Source of the DNA: Meloidogyne chitwoodi
Taxonomy: Eukaryota > Nematoda > Chromadorea > Rhabditida > Meloidogynidae
Reading direction: 5' to 3'
Assembly (NCBI GenBank): GCA_015183035.1
Contig: JACZZP010000009.1
Span: forward strand, 1,178,001-1,242,000
Length of the DNA stretch: 64,000 nucleotides
Both the position numbers and the translations under genes were made by a program. Of the stretch, positions 11,585 to 22,808 are shown piece after piece (position 1 is the first letter of the stretch; every line of letters starts with the position of its first letter). Below the pieces are notes generated by a model. That model did not search any database, was not told where the DNA came from, and saw only the letters and a list, made by a program, of their open reading frames with translations.

Positions 11585-13708
11585 GGCTCCATGACTTTTT
11601 GTCAATGGACTTTACGTCAACGGATCATCCGTCAATATTTTTAATGGATTTTAGTCAACGGACTTTTCGTCAATGACTAAATATGCATATATGTAATTGA
11701 GGAGTTTGTCTATATGTTTGTCTGATATTTTATAGTAAACTGATTGGGGGAAGTAGAAATGGGAGCTTTTATATAAGTGTTTAAAAGTTCGATACTATAT
11801 AAACAGCGTATTTTAACATTCTCCTGTTCTACGAGCAGCGCCAACTGTCTGTGACTCCAACGTCTACGAGAAACGTCAACGGTCAACTACACTAACGGAG
11901 GAAGCTCTATGGGCCAAGGTTTTGCGAGCTACGCTAACGGCGGTGGTGCTTGAGACTAAGGTTTGGCGAGCTACGCTAACGGCGTTGGTTCTAGAGACTA
12001 AGGTTTGGCGAGCTACGCTAACGGCGTTGGTTCTAGAGACTAAGGTTTGGCGAGCTACGCTAACGGCGTTGGTTCTAGAGACTTAGGTCTTAGGAGCTAA
12101 GCTAAGGCGTTTGTTCAATAAACTGGTGTCTTAGGAGCTAAGCTAAGGCGTTTGTTCAATAAACTGGTGTCTTAGGAGCTAAGCTAAGGCGTTTGTTCAA
12201 TAAACTGGTGTCTTAGGAGCCACGCTAAGGCGTTAGTTCTATGAGCCAAGGTTCTAGGAGTATGCTAACGTCTACAAGATACGCCAACGTCTACGAGCAA
12301 CGTCAACGGTCTATGAGCTACGCTAACGGCGGTGGTGCTTGAGACTAAGGTTTGGCGAGCTACGCTAACGGCGTTGGTTCTAGAGACTAAGGTTTGGCGA
12401 GCTACGCTAACGGCGTTGGTTCTAGAGACTAAGGTTTGGCGAGCTACGCTAACGGCGTTGGTTCTAGAGACTTAGGTCTTAGGAGCTAAGCTAAGGCGTT
12501 TGTTCAATAAACTGGTGTCTTAGGAGCTAAGCTAAGGCGTTAGTTCAATAAACTGGTGTCTTAGGAGCTAAGCTAAGGCGTTTGTTCAATAAACTGGTGT
12601 CTTAGGAGCCACGCTAAGGCGTAGTTCTATGAGCCAAGGTTCTAGGAGTATGCTAACGTCTACAAGATACGCCAACGTCTACGAGCAACGTCAACGGTCT
12701 ATGAGCTACGCTAACGGCGGTGGTGCTTGAGACTAAGGTTTTGCGAGCTACGCTAACGGCGTTGGTTCTAGAGACTATGGTTTGGCGAGCTACGCTAACG
12801 GCGTTGGTTCTAGAGACTATGGTTTGGCGAGCTACGCTAACGGCGTTGGTTCTAGAGACTATGGTTTGGCGAGCTACGCTAACGGCGTTGGTTCTAGAGA
12901 CTTAGGTCTTAGGAGCTAAGCTAAGGCGTTAGTTCAATAAACTGGTGTCTTAGGAGCTAAGCTAAGGCGTTAGTTCAATAAACTGGTGTCTTAGGAGCTA
13001 AGCTAAGGCGTTAGTTCAATAAACTGGTGTCTTAGGAGCTAAGCTAAGGCGTTTGTTCAATAAACTGGTGTCTTAGGAGCCATGCTAAGGAGTTAGTTCT
13101 ATTAGCCAAGGTTCTAGGAGTATGCTAACGTTTACGAGCATCGTCAACGGTCTACGAGCTACGCTAACGGCGGTGGTTTGTTGGCCAAGGTTCTAGGAGC
13201 TATGTTATTACAAGATACGCCAACGTCTACAAGCTACGACAACGGTGATGGTTCTGTGATGGTGGTGTGTAAAGTCAGAGAAAATAGGAGATCGACTTCC
13301 TTTATTAATTCTTTTTTATTTTTGTATATTATTTAGCGCGGTTTTCGGAGCCAGTGTCGACAGCTTGACTTAAAACTTGACTCATGCTTGATCATGTTTT
13401 AATTTCTCTATGTATTGTTTTGTTTGTAAATGTTTTAATTATGTTATATAGTCTATTTGTAATTTCTGTTGTGTTAGACGATTGTAAATTTGGGTATCTG
13501 GATAATTATTTCGTTATCTTGTTTGTTTATTTTGTTGGAAATGTTTATATTTATGTATGACTTTATTGTTTAGATTCTTTTTTTACTTTTTTTCTATTTT
13601 AAAAATTTGTTTATTGACGAAAAATCCGTTGACATAAAGTCCAATGACGAAAAGTATTGACGAATGGTCAATTGACGTAAATTCCGTTGACGAAAAGTCG
13701 TGCCACCA
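11585..13708. mobile_element. Composite element with GTCAACGG-type inverted ends and internal minisatellite
   Basis: The left end (11590-11690) and right end (13610-13700) are inverted copies of a sequence made from repeats of the word GACTTTTCGTCAACGG. The direct repeat CACCACATTTAATGGC flanks it at 11572-11587 and 13704-13719, and its CATTTAAT core also occurs at the far side of the next element. Subterminal sequence at 11700-11830 matches the dispersed family at 26.6 kb, and the right portion at 13270-13610 resembles the 3' half of that family. No transposase frame is visible; the interior is minisatellite. Confidence 0.65.
11838..13260. repeat. Higher-order minisatellite (about 39-bp units in ~388-bp blocks)
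   Basis: Two unit types alternate. One is a roughly 39-bp unit containing GAGCTACGCTAACGGCG and ending with TTCTAGAGACTAAGG. The other is a similarly sized unit containing GGAGCTAAGCTAAGGCG and ending with AATAAACTGGTGTC. Sets of 3-4 of each are separated by a spacer with CGTCTACGAGCAACGTC. The whole block repeats with a period of 388 bp (compare 12311 with 12699); the third block is longer because extra units are present. Base composition is near 50% GC, far from the surrounding genome. The repeating open frame here (12720-12905) is a by-product of the repeat and not a gene. Confidence 0.93.
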
Positions 13709-13716
13709 CATTTAAT

Positions 13717-14547
13717 GGCGCTAGGACAATTGTACAGTGGGACAATTGTACAGTGGATAATTGTACAGAAGACAATTGTACAGAGGACAATTGTACAGTG
13801 AATGGTGGTTAAGTGGTTTAGTTTCAATGGAAAATTAAATAATACATACAATAAAGAATAATTAAATTTTATAAAACTATTAAATTAAAAATATGAATTT
13901 CATTTTCGGCACCTTTTGAAGATTAAGAGGTAATTCTGCGGACAAATACATATTATTTTATATATTTTTGGTATATTTGATTTTTTCCTAAGGCAATATG
14001 GGTATACATAGACTTTATTCACACAAATAAGAATCATGATTGACAATTTGTAAAATTAAATGAAAAAACAAGCTTGACTTTAAAACGTTGTCTCCAAACA
14101 AATTCATGAATGTAGCTTTCAAGTTTTGTTTCTGCAGTTCCAAATTCAGCTTTGTGTGAATCATTTTTATGAATAATTAATTAAAAAATGTAAATGACAA
14201 GGTAAAAAATTATTTTATGTATACTTTGTTAACCTATATACATTCATCTTACCTTAAGGCAAAAATCAAATCAAATATACCAAAAATATATAAAATAATA
14301 TGTATTTGTCCGCAGAAAAAGTCCGCAGAATTACCTCTTAATCTTCAAAAAGTGCCGAAAATGAAATTCATATTTTTAATTTAATAGTTTTATAAAATTT
14401 AATTATTCTTTATTGTATGTATTATTTAATTTTCCATTGAAACTAAACCACTTAACCACCATTCACTGTACAATTGTCCTCTGTGCAATTGTCTTCTGTA
14501 CAATTATCCACTGTACAATTGTCCCACTGTACAATTGTCGTGTCACG
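13717..14547. mobile_element. Foldback element with ~280-bp inverted arms made of GACAATTGTACAGT repeats
   Basis: The left arm (13725-14000) is repeated inverted at 14250-14540. Both outer ends carry five copies of a word like GACAATTGTACAGTG, followed inward by sequence containing the pairs AATGGTGGTTAAGTGG and TTCTGCGGAC. The arms enclose a spacer of about 250 bp. CATTTAAT flanks it at 13709-13716 and 14548-14555. The right terminus GTCGTGTCAC is nearly the same as that of the adjacent element (GTCGTGCCAC), so the two may share a mobilising enzyme. Mirror-image open frames in the arms are not genes. Confidence 0.82.
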
Positions 14548-14734
14548 CATTTAATTACAATGATTTATTTTGTTTTTCATTTAAAAAATATATATATTTA
14601 GCATTTATTATTTTTGGCATTATATAAATTTTCGTTTTGTCTAATTTTAAAATATCAAATGACAATATAATATAGTTATACGCTGTCTTTTATTTCTTGT
14701 TAAAAATTTTTTCTTTAATAAAATTATTTTTAGG

Positions 14735-15956
14735 ATGTCTTTAGCTGATTTTGTAAATGAACAAAAAAATAAATCAGGTTCCCACAATCGAAATTATTTT
14801 AATGTAGCAACATTTGGTTCCAAAGTCAGTAAATCATTTAATGGTTTCTTCAAAACTAGTGACAGTGTTGATGATACTGAAAGATTAACAAGCGAAATAC
14901 ATGAACAAAATGGACAACTTCCTTCAAATAGAAACAGGTTATTTTTTATACATTATTTTAAAATTTTTGTGTGGAAGACTTCTAGGGGTCGGTATAGTTA
15001 CGGGGGCCGAGATAAGAGTCGAAACACATCATTCGATTCCTCTCGAAGAGCTGAGCATGAATACATAAGTTTTATTTCTAGGAAAAATTTTTGAGCCGGG
15101 ATACTTGTCCCTAAAAATCGAAAAACCATTTAGGAGGGTTCCTTACATTAGTTTGATGTGATTTTCAAAAATAACAATCTTAGAAAATTATTATTTTAAA
15201 ATACTTTTTTAACGTAATAAACATAATTAAATTTATTATTTGAAAAATTCAGACGTATTGGTTGGATGAGTTTTTCTTCTTCGACTTCAATAAATGGTCA
15301 AGTAACAGCAGATTCCAATCCTTGTGGACTTAGTCGTTTTCAACGCATTGCTGCATTTTTTCTTTGTTTATTTGCTGCTGGCTTTTGTTTTACGACGGTT
15401 AATTTTTGAAAATTTATTTTTTTATTTATTAAAAAATTTAGGCAATGATGTTACTGCCAATTCTCATTATTCAAACAAGGAAATTTGCAGCTTTAAATAC
15501 ACTTGGATCTGCTTTTTTTGTTGTCAGGTTTTTTTATTGTAAAAAAGCTAAAAATTAATTTTAAAATTTTTAGCTTTGGATTTCTTTGGGGTCCAATTCC
15601 TTATTTCAAATTTCTCTTCTCCGAGTCAAGACGGTTAGTTACGGCTGTTTATTTTATCAGTGTCATCACAACTCTCTACACATCTCTTTGGCTTAAAAGT
15701 ACGGCACTTACAATTTTTGCCTCAAGTTTTGAGGCCTTTGCCCTTATATGGTAATTTTTTAAAATTTTCTCTAAAAATTTAAAAACTTTCATAACTTTTC
15801 AATTACTTTTAGTGTTTTTAATGTTTGATATTAAATTTTTTCAGGTTTCTACTTTCTTATGTGCCAGGAGGAGAAAATGGACTTAAATGGATGGGTCGAA
15901 TGGCCAAAATGGCATTTTGTGCTAAGAAATCATCTACTCTAGTTCTTCCCATCTAA
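14735..15956 (+). CDS. SFT2-like vesicle transport protein
   Basis: Exons at 14735-14937, about 15253-15397, about 15443-15529, about 15573-15751 and about 15845-15956 join in frame to a protein starting MSLADFVNEQKNK. After a cytosolic Ser/Asn-rich segment the SFT2 domain follows: SRFQRIAAFFLCLFAAGFCF, then AMMLLPILIIQTRKFAALNT, then SFGFLWGPIPYFKFLF and two further membrane segments, making four in all. The tail ends ...KKSSTLVLPI. SFT2 proteins are Golgi/endosome tetraspans linked to retrograde fusion at the Golgi. A likely spliced-leader acceptor (TTTTTAG) ends one base before the ATG. The first intron contains an unusual GC-richer fragment (about 14970-15160). It converges on the calmodulin-like gene, with about 200 bp between stops. 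Confidence 0.85.
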
Positions 15957-16161
15957 TCAGCATAATTCAAATTATTAAAAATTTATTTTTTTTTAATATT
16001 AATGTTTTATATATTTTTGTACAGAGATTTATTTATTAAAAAGAATGATAAAACAAAAATACTCGCAAATATTTATACATAGTAGAGCAACAAAAAAATA
16101 ATTTCTTTAAATTTATAAAAATATTTGAACTGGAATGTTTTTTTGGTAAATAAAAATTTTA

Positions 16162-17339
16162 TTAAGATGCCATCATTCTAACGAATTCTTCATAATTTAT
16201 CTTAAAAATAAATCAATCATTTTCTTTATTAATAATTGTTTCTACCTGTCCATCACCATCAATATCTACTTCCTCAATAATTTCATCAACTTCATTTTCA
16301 CTAAATTGTTCGCCCATATGTGTCATGAAATATCGAAATTCATCAGCTGTAATATATCCATTACCATCCCTATCAAAAACTCTAAATGCTTCGCGAATCA
16401 CTAAAAATAAATATATATTTTTGTTGTAGATTTGTTTTTACATACTTTCACTGTCATTCTCCTGAAAATTTAAAAAATCACTATTTTTTTTATTTTTTTA
16501 CCTTATTCATTCTTTTCATCATTTGACAAAATTCAGCAAAATCAATTGTACCACTGCCATCAATATCTACTTCATTTACCATATCTAATAATTCTTGTTC
16601 AGTTGGATTTTGGCCTAAAGAACGCATTGCTACACCCAATTCTTTTGAAGAAATTGATCCATTGCCATCCTAAATATTTATAATAAAATTATTTTTTTTT
16701 TTAGATTTAAAATTACTTTATCAAATAAACGAAAAGCTTCTTTATATTCAATCATTTCTTCTTCACTAATTCCATCCAGTGCTGTATCTGATAATGCTTG
16801 ATTCTTCCATCTATTAAATAAACTTAATTTTCTGGTTGACATTGCTGCTGCTAATGAACATGCACGTGATTTGCGTCTATCTCTTTCTGTCTCTTGTTGT
16901 TGAGAAGGTTGGATATTTATTGCCCGATTAAAAGTTGAATTTTGTCGTTTTAATTGGCTGACATTAGGGAAAGAAGGTAAACGGTTAGATGGTCCTGGTA
17001 GGCTTAAAAAATACAAAAATTTCTTAAATATAATATTTACTCTTTTAAAAGAGTACTTTCTAATTTGAGGTTTTTTTACAATCACCAACCTATATGAGAA
17101 TGCTTATGTTATTTTAAATAAGTAAAAAACAAAACAAACTTAATAGCATTTTTTGTTGACCAACCATTTGAATTATAATGTCGTATAATACCCGTACTGA
17201 CTGGCAAATTAAATTCTTTGTTAATTGTTGTACTATTATTATTTGTTGTTGTTCTTTTTCTTCTTTCAGATGGACTGCTTGAAATTGAAGGAGAAATAAA
17301 ATTGGTATTTCGACTATCTCCACCTCCAAGCATCATCAT
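16162..17339 (-). CDS. cal-1: Calmodulin-like protein (CAL-1 type) with long N-terminal extension
   Basis: Six exons (17140-17339, 16717-17002, 16502-16669, 16446-16461, 16246-16400, 16162-16200) sum to 864 bp and encode 287 residues. The four EF-hands all have intact loops: [42 protein letters not shown] and [14 protein letters not shown]. This calmodulin body most resembles the nematode CAL-1 group. It is preceded by about 145 residues rich in Ser, Thr, Asn and Arg ([14 protein letters not shown]...), with a basic Arg patch (ERDRRKSR) just before [17 protein letters not shown], which could be an internal start giving a shorter isoform. The fourth exon is only 16 nt. Calcium sensing is established for the family; the role of the extension is unknown. 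The symbol is by similarity. Confidence 0.85.
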
Positions 17340-19818
17340 TTCTATCTTTTTAAAGATTAAATTCACGTAAAAAGCGCACAACAGAAAAGGCAAATAAGTA
17401 AAGGCAAAAAATTTCTCAAGTTAAAGGAGATGAATGACGAGGTTTTTTTAAGTAGAATTAGTAGTAGAGCTATTTGACTCTTCTCTTTTTTTCCTCTCAA
17501 TCTAATCTGACACTTTGCTAAATATTTTTTAGTTATTATTCTTTTACTTTTTTTCTTCTTTTTAATGTTATTCAAAAATATAAAATAATATATTTAATAT
17601 AATAGATAAATTCGATCTACATAAAAAATGTTTACGGAAATTAAAAAGCAAAGATAAAAAAATAATAAAAAATAAAAAGAACTTGGAATATATATTTGTT
17701 TGTGAAGGAAACAAACTGGCAAATGACGAGATTTTTGTCCTTCCTTTTTATTCCTTAAAATTTGTGTCCAATGAAAAGAAACCCAAAAATGCAAAAGAAA
17801 AAAGTGAATGTGAGGGGACAAATTTGTTGGTGGTTTTAGGGTATGTTCTTTCTTTAATTCTTTTTATCGGGTGGATTATAGTAAAATGAAAGAGAAGAAT
17901 TAAAAAAAAAAGATTTATATAAAAACCATAAATGGATTTTATATTTATTAAATATTTTATATTAATTAATTTAAATGTGGAGAAAAATTAAATTTTATTT
18001 AAAGTTTTTTTATTTTTTATTTTAAGCTTATAACTTTTTATTTAGTTTTAGAATTATTTTCTAATATAATTTTATTATTATTCCTTAATATCTTTGAATA
18101 AATTTTTTATTAACAAAAGACATATTTTTTCTTAAATTTATCATATTTTAAAAAATTAGTAATTGAGGGTGGATATATACAATTATATATATATTAATGG
18201 ATTTAGGTATTATTTGAAAGAAATAAACATATGGACAATAAAAATTGAAAAAATAATATTAAAATAATATTTTAGAATTTACTCATAAATATAAATTTAA
18301 AATTTTTAAAAAATATCTTAACATAATTAAGTATTAGAGATTCTTTTAATTTTTCTTTATATGAAAGAAATTTTTATAACAAAGAATATTATTATATGAA
18401 TTTAATTTGTTTTAAATAGCCTTAATTTCAAATAATTTAAATATTTCATGCAATTAAGATTTTTAAAAAATTCATCATTCCATTTCCTTTCTTTTAGACT
18501 AAAAAAATTCAGTTCTTTTCTTTTACTCACTTTTATTTAGTTAAAAAAAAAGTAAAGACAAATCTGAACCAAAACTTAAATTTGATTAAGATAAAAAGAC
18601 TAACTAATATAATATAAGCACAAATATAAATGGAAACCTTAAAAAATTTTAAAAAAGTCAGAATATCTTAAATATAAATTAATTTTTAATTATTTAAAAT
18701 AAAATTTATTTTTTTATATTTATTAAAAGAAAATAATATTCAAATAAATTTTGTCGTAATCGGATATTCTAATATAAATAAATATAAATGAAAAGACAAA
18801 TTTATAACCAAAATAAAATTTATGTAAGTAGTACATATATAAAATAATAAATTATTAAAAGGAATTGTCTACTTTTACTAGCTTCTTTGCGCAAATACTA
18901 CTAAAGGAATGAATTAATAAATATATATAAATATTATGCTCAGTTTTCCTGAGAAATAAATCCCATTATTTTATAAATACTTTTCTTATATATATAAATA
19001 TTATGCAACATATTTGTTTATTGGACAGAATAATAATTCTCTATTTCTTGTAAATTTTTTTTTGAAATTTTTATTTAAAATATTTTTAATTCAAAAAGAG
19101 CAAAATATTAAAAAAATTCAAGTAAAAGAAAATCACTTTGCTTTATACATATTTTTAGGCCTTTTTTCAAATATTCCCCTAGAGAATAAAAGAAATGAAT
19201 GGACGTGATATTTTATGGGAAACAAACTTTTTTTCAAAAATATTCGAAACCTTTTTTAGGTTACCGATAAATATAACTTGATAATCTCAAAGGATTTGAC
19301 ACTTAAAATTCAAAAATAACTCTATAAATTTACTTAAAAAATGTGGAAGTCTTGTATGTAGTTAGTTAGTTCTTTTTATCTTTAACTGTTTCTTCATTAT
19401 TTCATAAACAATTTCTTCCAATTTTACTCAGTCTATAGAAATTTTGGAAGAAAAAAAGAACATTATTTTATTTAAATAAAAAAAGAGGAAGCTATTTTAT
19501 TTCATTTGTTTAATATTTTCACATTTTCATTTGGAAAAGAATAAGTACATTAAAAATATTGAGTATTTTATTTATTTCAAATTTATTCACTAAAAAGAGA
19601 AAATACAAATATTTATATATAATAATAAAAATATAATATTAAAAGTGAAAATGTTACAAAAACTCAGATTTATGATTTAGTAATTGTTATGTTGTAAATA
19701 GATAAAGCTCTCATTTCTCTGCCAACATTCCTTTGTCTTTTAGTAAAATAAATTCCTCCAAATTATTTTGTCTTAATTTAAAACCAACAATATTTAGGCC
19801 CTCAAATAAATGAACAAT
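17340..19818. other. AT-rich intergenic region
   Basis: Between the start of the calmodulin-like gene and the stop of the lipid phosphatase gene. It is very AT-rich. Open frames near 17363-17889 and 19014-19208 are Lys/Phe/Leu/Ile-rich with no domain signal and no supporting splice context. No inverted repeats or RNA genes were recognised. The stretch near 19640-19800 may be the lipid phosphatase 3' UTR. Confidence 0.5.
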
Positions 19819-21298
19819 TTATAAAAAATAAAAAACAAAAACCACAAATGTAGCTACACTTGATCCTGTTGCCATTCCAATGAAAACATCAGACCAATGA
19901 TGCATATTATCTCTAATACGTGAATAAGCAATAAACATGGCAGAAGAAAGTACACAAACTTGAACAAGAGGAATAATTACCACATAATTAACCAAAGGTT
20001 TCAACCGACAATGCAAATAAAGCTGTAAAAAATAACCATTGGAAAGTGCCTAAAATATAGCCGTTCTGGAAAAGTTCACTGAAGAAATAAAGTACCTACT
20101 TACGTAAAAATAAATTCGTTGACATGGGACCAGTGGTTGGAAGTCTTACCGAAATTCATACTCGTCTCGTACTATGAAGTATGAGTACGAAGGAAAAAAT
20201 TACTAAAGTACGAGGTATAAGTAGGAATCAGTCGCAAAAACTTGTACCTTATACTCAAAATACGAGTCGTACTTTTACTACTACTACAAGTACGAGGGAA
20301 AAAATATTTGTATTACGAAGTACGAGCAAAATGAGAATTTCCAACCACTGCATGGGACTTTATTTTGAGGTTAAAAATCTTCAGTGAATTGTTGCAATAA
20401 ACATTTTGCTGAACTTACTACGGTAAAAACTGCCGCGCACATCGATAGACTTGAATGTCCACTAAAAAAACTTAGACGAGCCTCGTCAATCGCTTGATTT
20501 GAATTATTTGAGCAAGTGTAGTTCTCCACATAAAAGTGCTGATTATTAAGTAAAGAACAGAAATCGGCTTCTTTTTCCTTTCCATTAATTATTGGTTCAC
20601 ATATCGCCAAGAAATGTGGCCGAAGACGTCCCACTGTAAACTTAGCCAATGAAGTAAAAATCATTGTAGCAATCAACGCAACAAGAAAGAATCCTTTAAA
20701 AAAATAGGTATATAGAATAATTAACTTAAAAATACCTTTAAAGAAAACTAAACGAATAAGCAACCGGACACGGAAAACTTCTCCACGTTCACACATTACT
20801 AACAACTCCGAGGCTGTTTTTGGATCAACTAATCGCCAATATTCACCAATGATAAACTGGATGAAGCATAGTATATTTTATGTAGAAATAAAAAAACATA
20901 CATTTATGCTTGACAGAGCTATGCAATAAAAGGCCAATAACCAAAGAGGAATTGTACTAGTCTTATAAGGCAGACGAATTGAATTATCATCACAGAAGAA
21001 ACCACGATGAAATGGACCGATAGTATGTATAAATACCTCAACCAGAGCACCTGAATTTAATTAATTTTCAATTGGAAATATTAAATTCTATACCAAAAAT
21101 CAAAATTAAAGCAAAATTGATTAGTACACCTTTAACTGGTAAATTCTCTTTCGGTTTCAACCCAACTAATGAAATAATTCTAACTAAAAAATTTAATGAT
21201 CTAACAGTTGTTTGGTCAGTTAATTCGCCACACTCAATTGATGCCTCAATCGCAGAGTTTTCAGTTGAACGTGTTTCATTATGTCCCTGACTTTCCAT
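19819..21298 (-). CDS. Lipid phosphate phosphatase (PAP2 / PLPP family)
   Basis: The protein starts MESQGHNETRSTENSAIEAS and is read through about five exons. All three PAP2 catalytic motifs are visible: KFTVGRLRPH (motif 1), FFSGHSSLS (motif 2, with the general acid-base His) and SRIRDNMHHWSD (motif 3, SRx5Hx3D). They lie between hydrophobic segments consistent with the six-TM topology. The extracellular loop between motifs 1 and 2 has Cys and an N-glycosylation sequon (NYT). The enzymes dephosphorylate phosphatidic acid, lysophosphatidic acid and sphingosine-1-phosphate at membranes. The intron 20023-20421 contains a MITE. The start lies 236 bp downstream of the FIS1 stop on the same strand, with a CTTTTAG acceptor-like site just upstream of the ATG. 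It may be the last gene of a polycistronic unit. Confidence 0.9.
20131..20350. mobile_element. 220-bp hAT-like MITE with CAGTGGTTGGAA ends
   Basis: Terminal inverted repeats CAGTGGTTGGAA/TTCCAACCACTG bound the element. Exact 8-bp direct repeats CATGGGAC flank it (20123-20130 and 20351-20358). The interior contains many copies of the word TACGAG/CTCGTA in both orientations. It lies wholly inside an intron of the lipid phosphatase gene. Both the CAGTG terminus and the 8-bp duplication are typical of hAT elements. Confidence 0.92.
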
Positions 21299-21534
21299 TA
21301 ATCAAAATTTATTTTTTTCTAAAAGTTTAAAGTGAAAATATATTGACAAATAGTGAACCACCGAGAAACAAAACTTGTTAGGACTATAACCTAGTAAAAA
21401 AACGATAATAGAATAAAATTTACCATTGAAAACATCAGACAATAACTTTAAGGAATAGTAGGAAGTTGAACGAAAATGAATAAATTTATCAAGGTGAAAA
21501 TTCATTCATAGAATTTATATAATCTGATACAACT

Positions 21535-22154
21535 TCATTTCTTTTTTATCGCCATGACAGCAGCTGCAGCAAACCCAAGAATTGCAGCTCCACCAACTCC
21601 AAAGGTTAAGGCCAAACCAACAAGACCATATAAAATAAGATAAATAACACAAATGACCTTCTAAAAACAAACCTCGCTTCATGCGTTGTTCAATGAGCTC
21701 TTTCAAATCTAAAGCTTGGTGGTTGTCACTTTCGGCTGACAGCAACAAATTTATATATTCCAATGCCCGGTCATATTCCTATAAATTGTTTTTAAATAAT
21801 GCAAAATATGCAAACTTTAATACGAGTATGAGCAATAGCAAGATAATACACATAGTCACGTTTTGGCATACCTGAATCTGATCTTTTCAAGATACCTTAA
21901 TGAAAAATTAAATTTCAAATACTAATTTTTTAAACCTTCGAGAATATAAATTCCAGTTCTAACATCCTCTTTGCTTGACTTTATTAATGCATGTGCATAA
22001 TAAAAGGCCGTTTGAATTGTGGGTGCTCCATGTCTGCTTTCTTCCGAATATTGTTTCCTGAATCTCTCCAAGTCATCTGGATTTACAATCTCGTCAACCT
22101 AATCGAAAAAGTTATCGAATTAAATTCATAACTTACTACAATTGCAACGTCCAT
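21535..22154 (-). CDS. fis-1: Mitochondrial fission 1 protein
   Basis: Short exons join to MDVAIVDEIVNPDDLERF..., giving a compact TPR-like helical protein. Matches to FIS1 in order: the N-terminal arm followed by DLERFRKQYSEE, then FYYAHALIKSSKEDVRTGIY (first TPR), RDYVYYLAIAHTRIKEYDRA (second TPR) and NHQALDLKELIEQRMKRG. The tail anchor GLVGLALTFGVGGAAILGFA is followed by a basic end (AIKKK). FIS1 is a tail-anchored outer-membrane protein of mitochondria and peroxisomes that helps recruit the division machinery. The length, about 150 residues, fits the family. It lies 190 bp downstream of the IF1 stop on the same strand, with an acceptor-like TTTTATAG upstream of the ATG, consistent with an operon. 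Confidence 0.92.
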
Positions 22155-22344
22155 AGAAGTAATAAAAACTATAAAATATAAATTCTGATTAAGAAAAAAT
22201 ATTTGGAATAAATACTTGAGGACAAAAGCCTTAAACAAGATTTCGGATAAAAAATATAAAATGGAGCATAATTATTATTAAAAGCCCAATCAATATTAAA
22301 ATCTATCTAACAGCAAATTGTCTTATCATAATTTTCTTAAATTC

Positions 22345-22808
22345 TTAGTTGGAAGCTTCTTCCTCCAATTCTTTAATGCGCTTCTTGTGTCGTTCAATCA
22401 CATCTGTATGATGTTTTGCCTGCTCCTCATGATGTGATTGTTCACGCACCAATTGTTGCTTGAGAGCTTTGAGTTGAGCTTGTTTCTAAAAATATTAATC
22501 CGCATTAATCTTGAATTTTATTTATTATAAAAATTGTCAAAAAAGGCAATCATCTAGAAACATAAAGATATCTATAAAATAATTCAAACACCATTTTATG
22601 GAAATATTCTTCTTCTTTTGCAGCCTCTAGCTTCCCGTAAGCGCCACCAGCATCCCGAATCGAGCCTCCACTACCACCACCCTTTCCAGCACCACTTCCC
22701 ATGTCGCCTAGTTGAGACTGAATCCTCGCACTAAAAAACATAAATAAAATTAATTTATAATATACCTGCAGTTAAACGAACGAACAATGATCTTGGTTGA
22801 GAACATAT
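22345..22808 (-). CDS. Mitochondrial ATP synthase inhibitor IF1
   Basis: Three exons encode MFSTKIIVRSFNCSARIQSQ... The start is mitochondrial-targeting-like, then a Gly-rich stretch (GSGAGKGGGSGGS), then the family inhibitory sequence SIRDAGGAYGKLEAAKEEEY. A long alpha-helical coiled coil follows, from KQAQLKALKQQL to ERHKKRIKELEEEASN, rich in His (SHHEEQAKHH) as expected for the pH-sensing region. IF1 binds F1 and blocks ATP hydrolysis when the membrane potential collapses. It is the nematode MAI type by similarity. An acceptor-like AATTTAG lies about 10 bases upstream of the ATG. It sits between the CSA-like gene and FIS1 on the same strand. Confidence 0.92.

Noticed and set aside
12720..12905. 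Repeating frame ALVLETMVWRATLT
   Set aside because: A frame that stays open only because the 39-bp unit length is a multiple of three; a by-product of the minisatellite.
13594..14601. Two mirror frames starting MYVLFNFPLKLNHLTTIHCT
   Set aside because: They are the two inverted arms of one foldback element.
17594..17889. Overlapping frames on both strands
   Set aside because: AT-rich chance frames; no splice context and no recognisable domain.
20181..20387. Ser/Thr-rich plus-strand frame
   Set aside because: Falls inside the CAGTG-ended MITE and the antisense of the phosphatase gene.
21072..21290. Plus-strand frame antisense to the phosphatase first exon
   Set aside because: Shadow of a well-supported coding exon.
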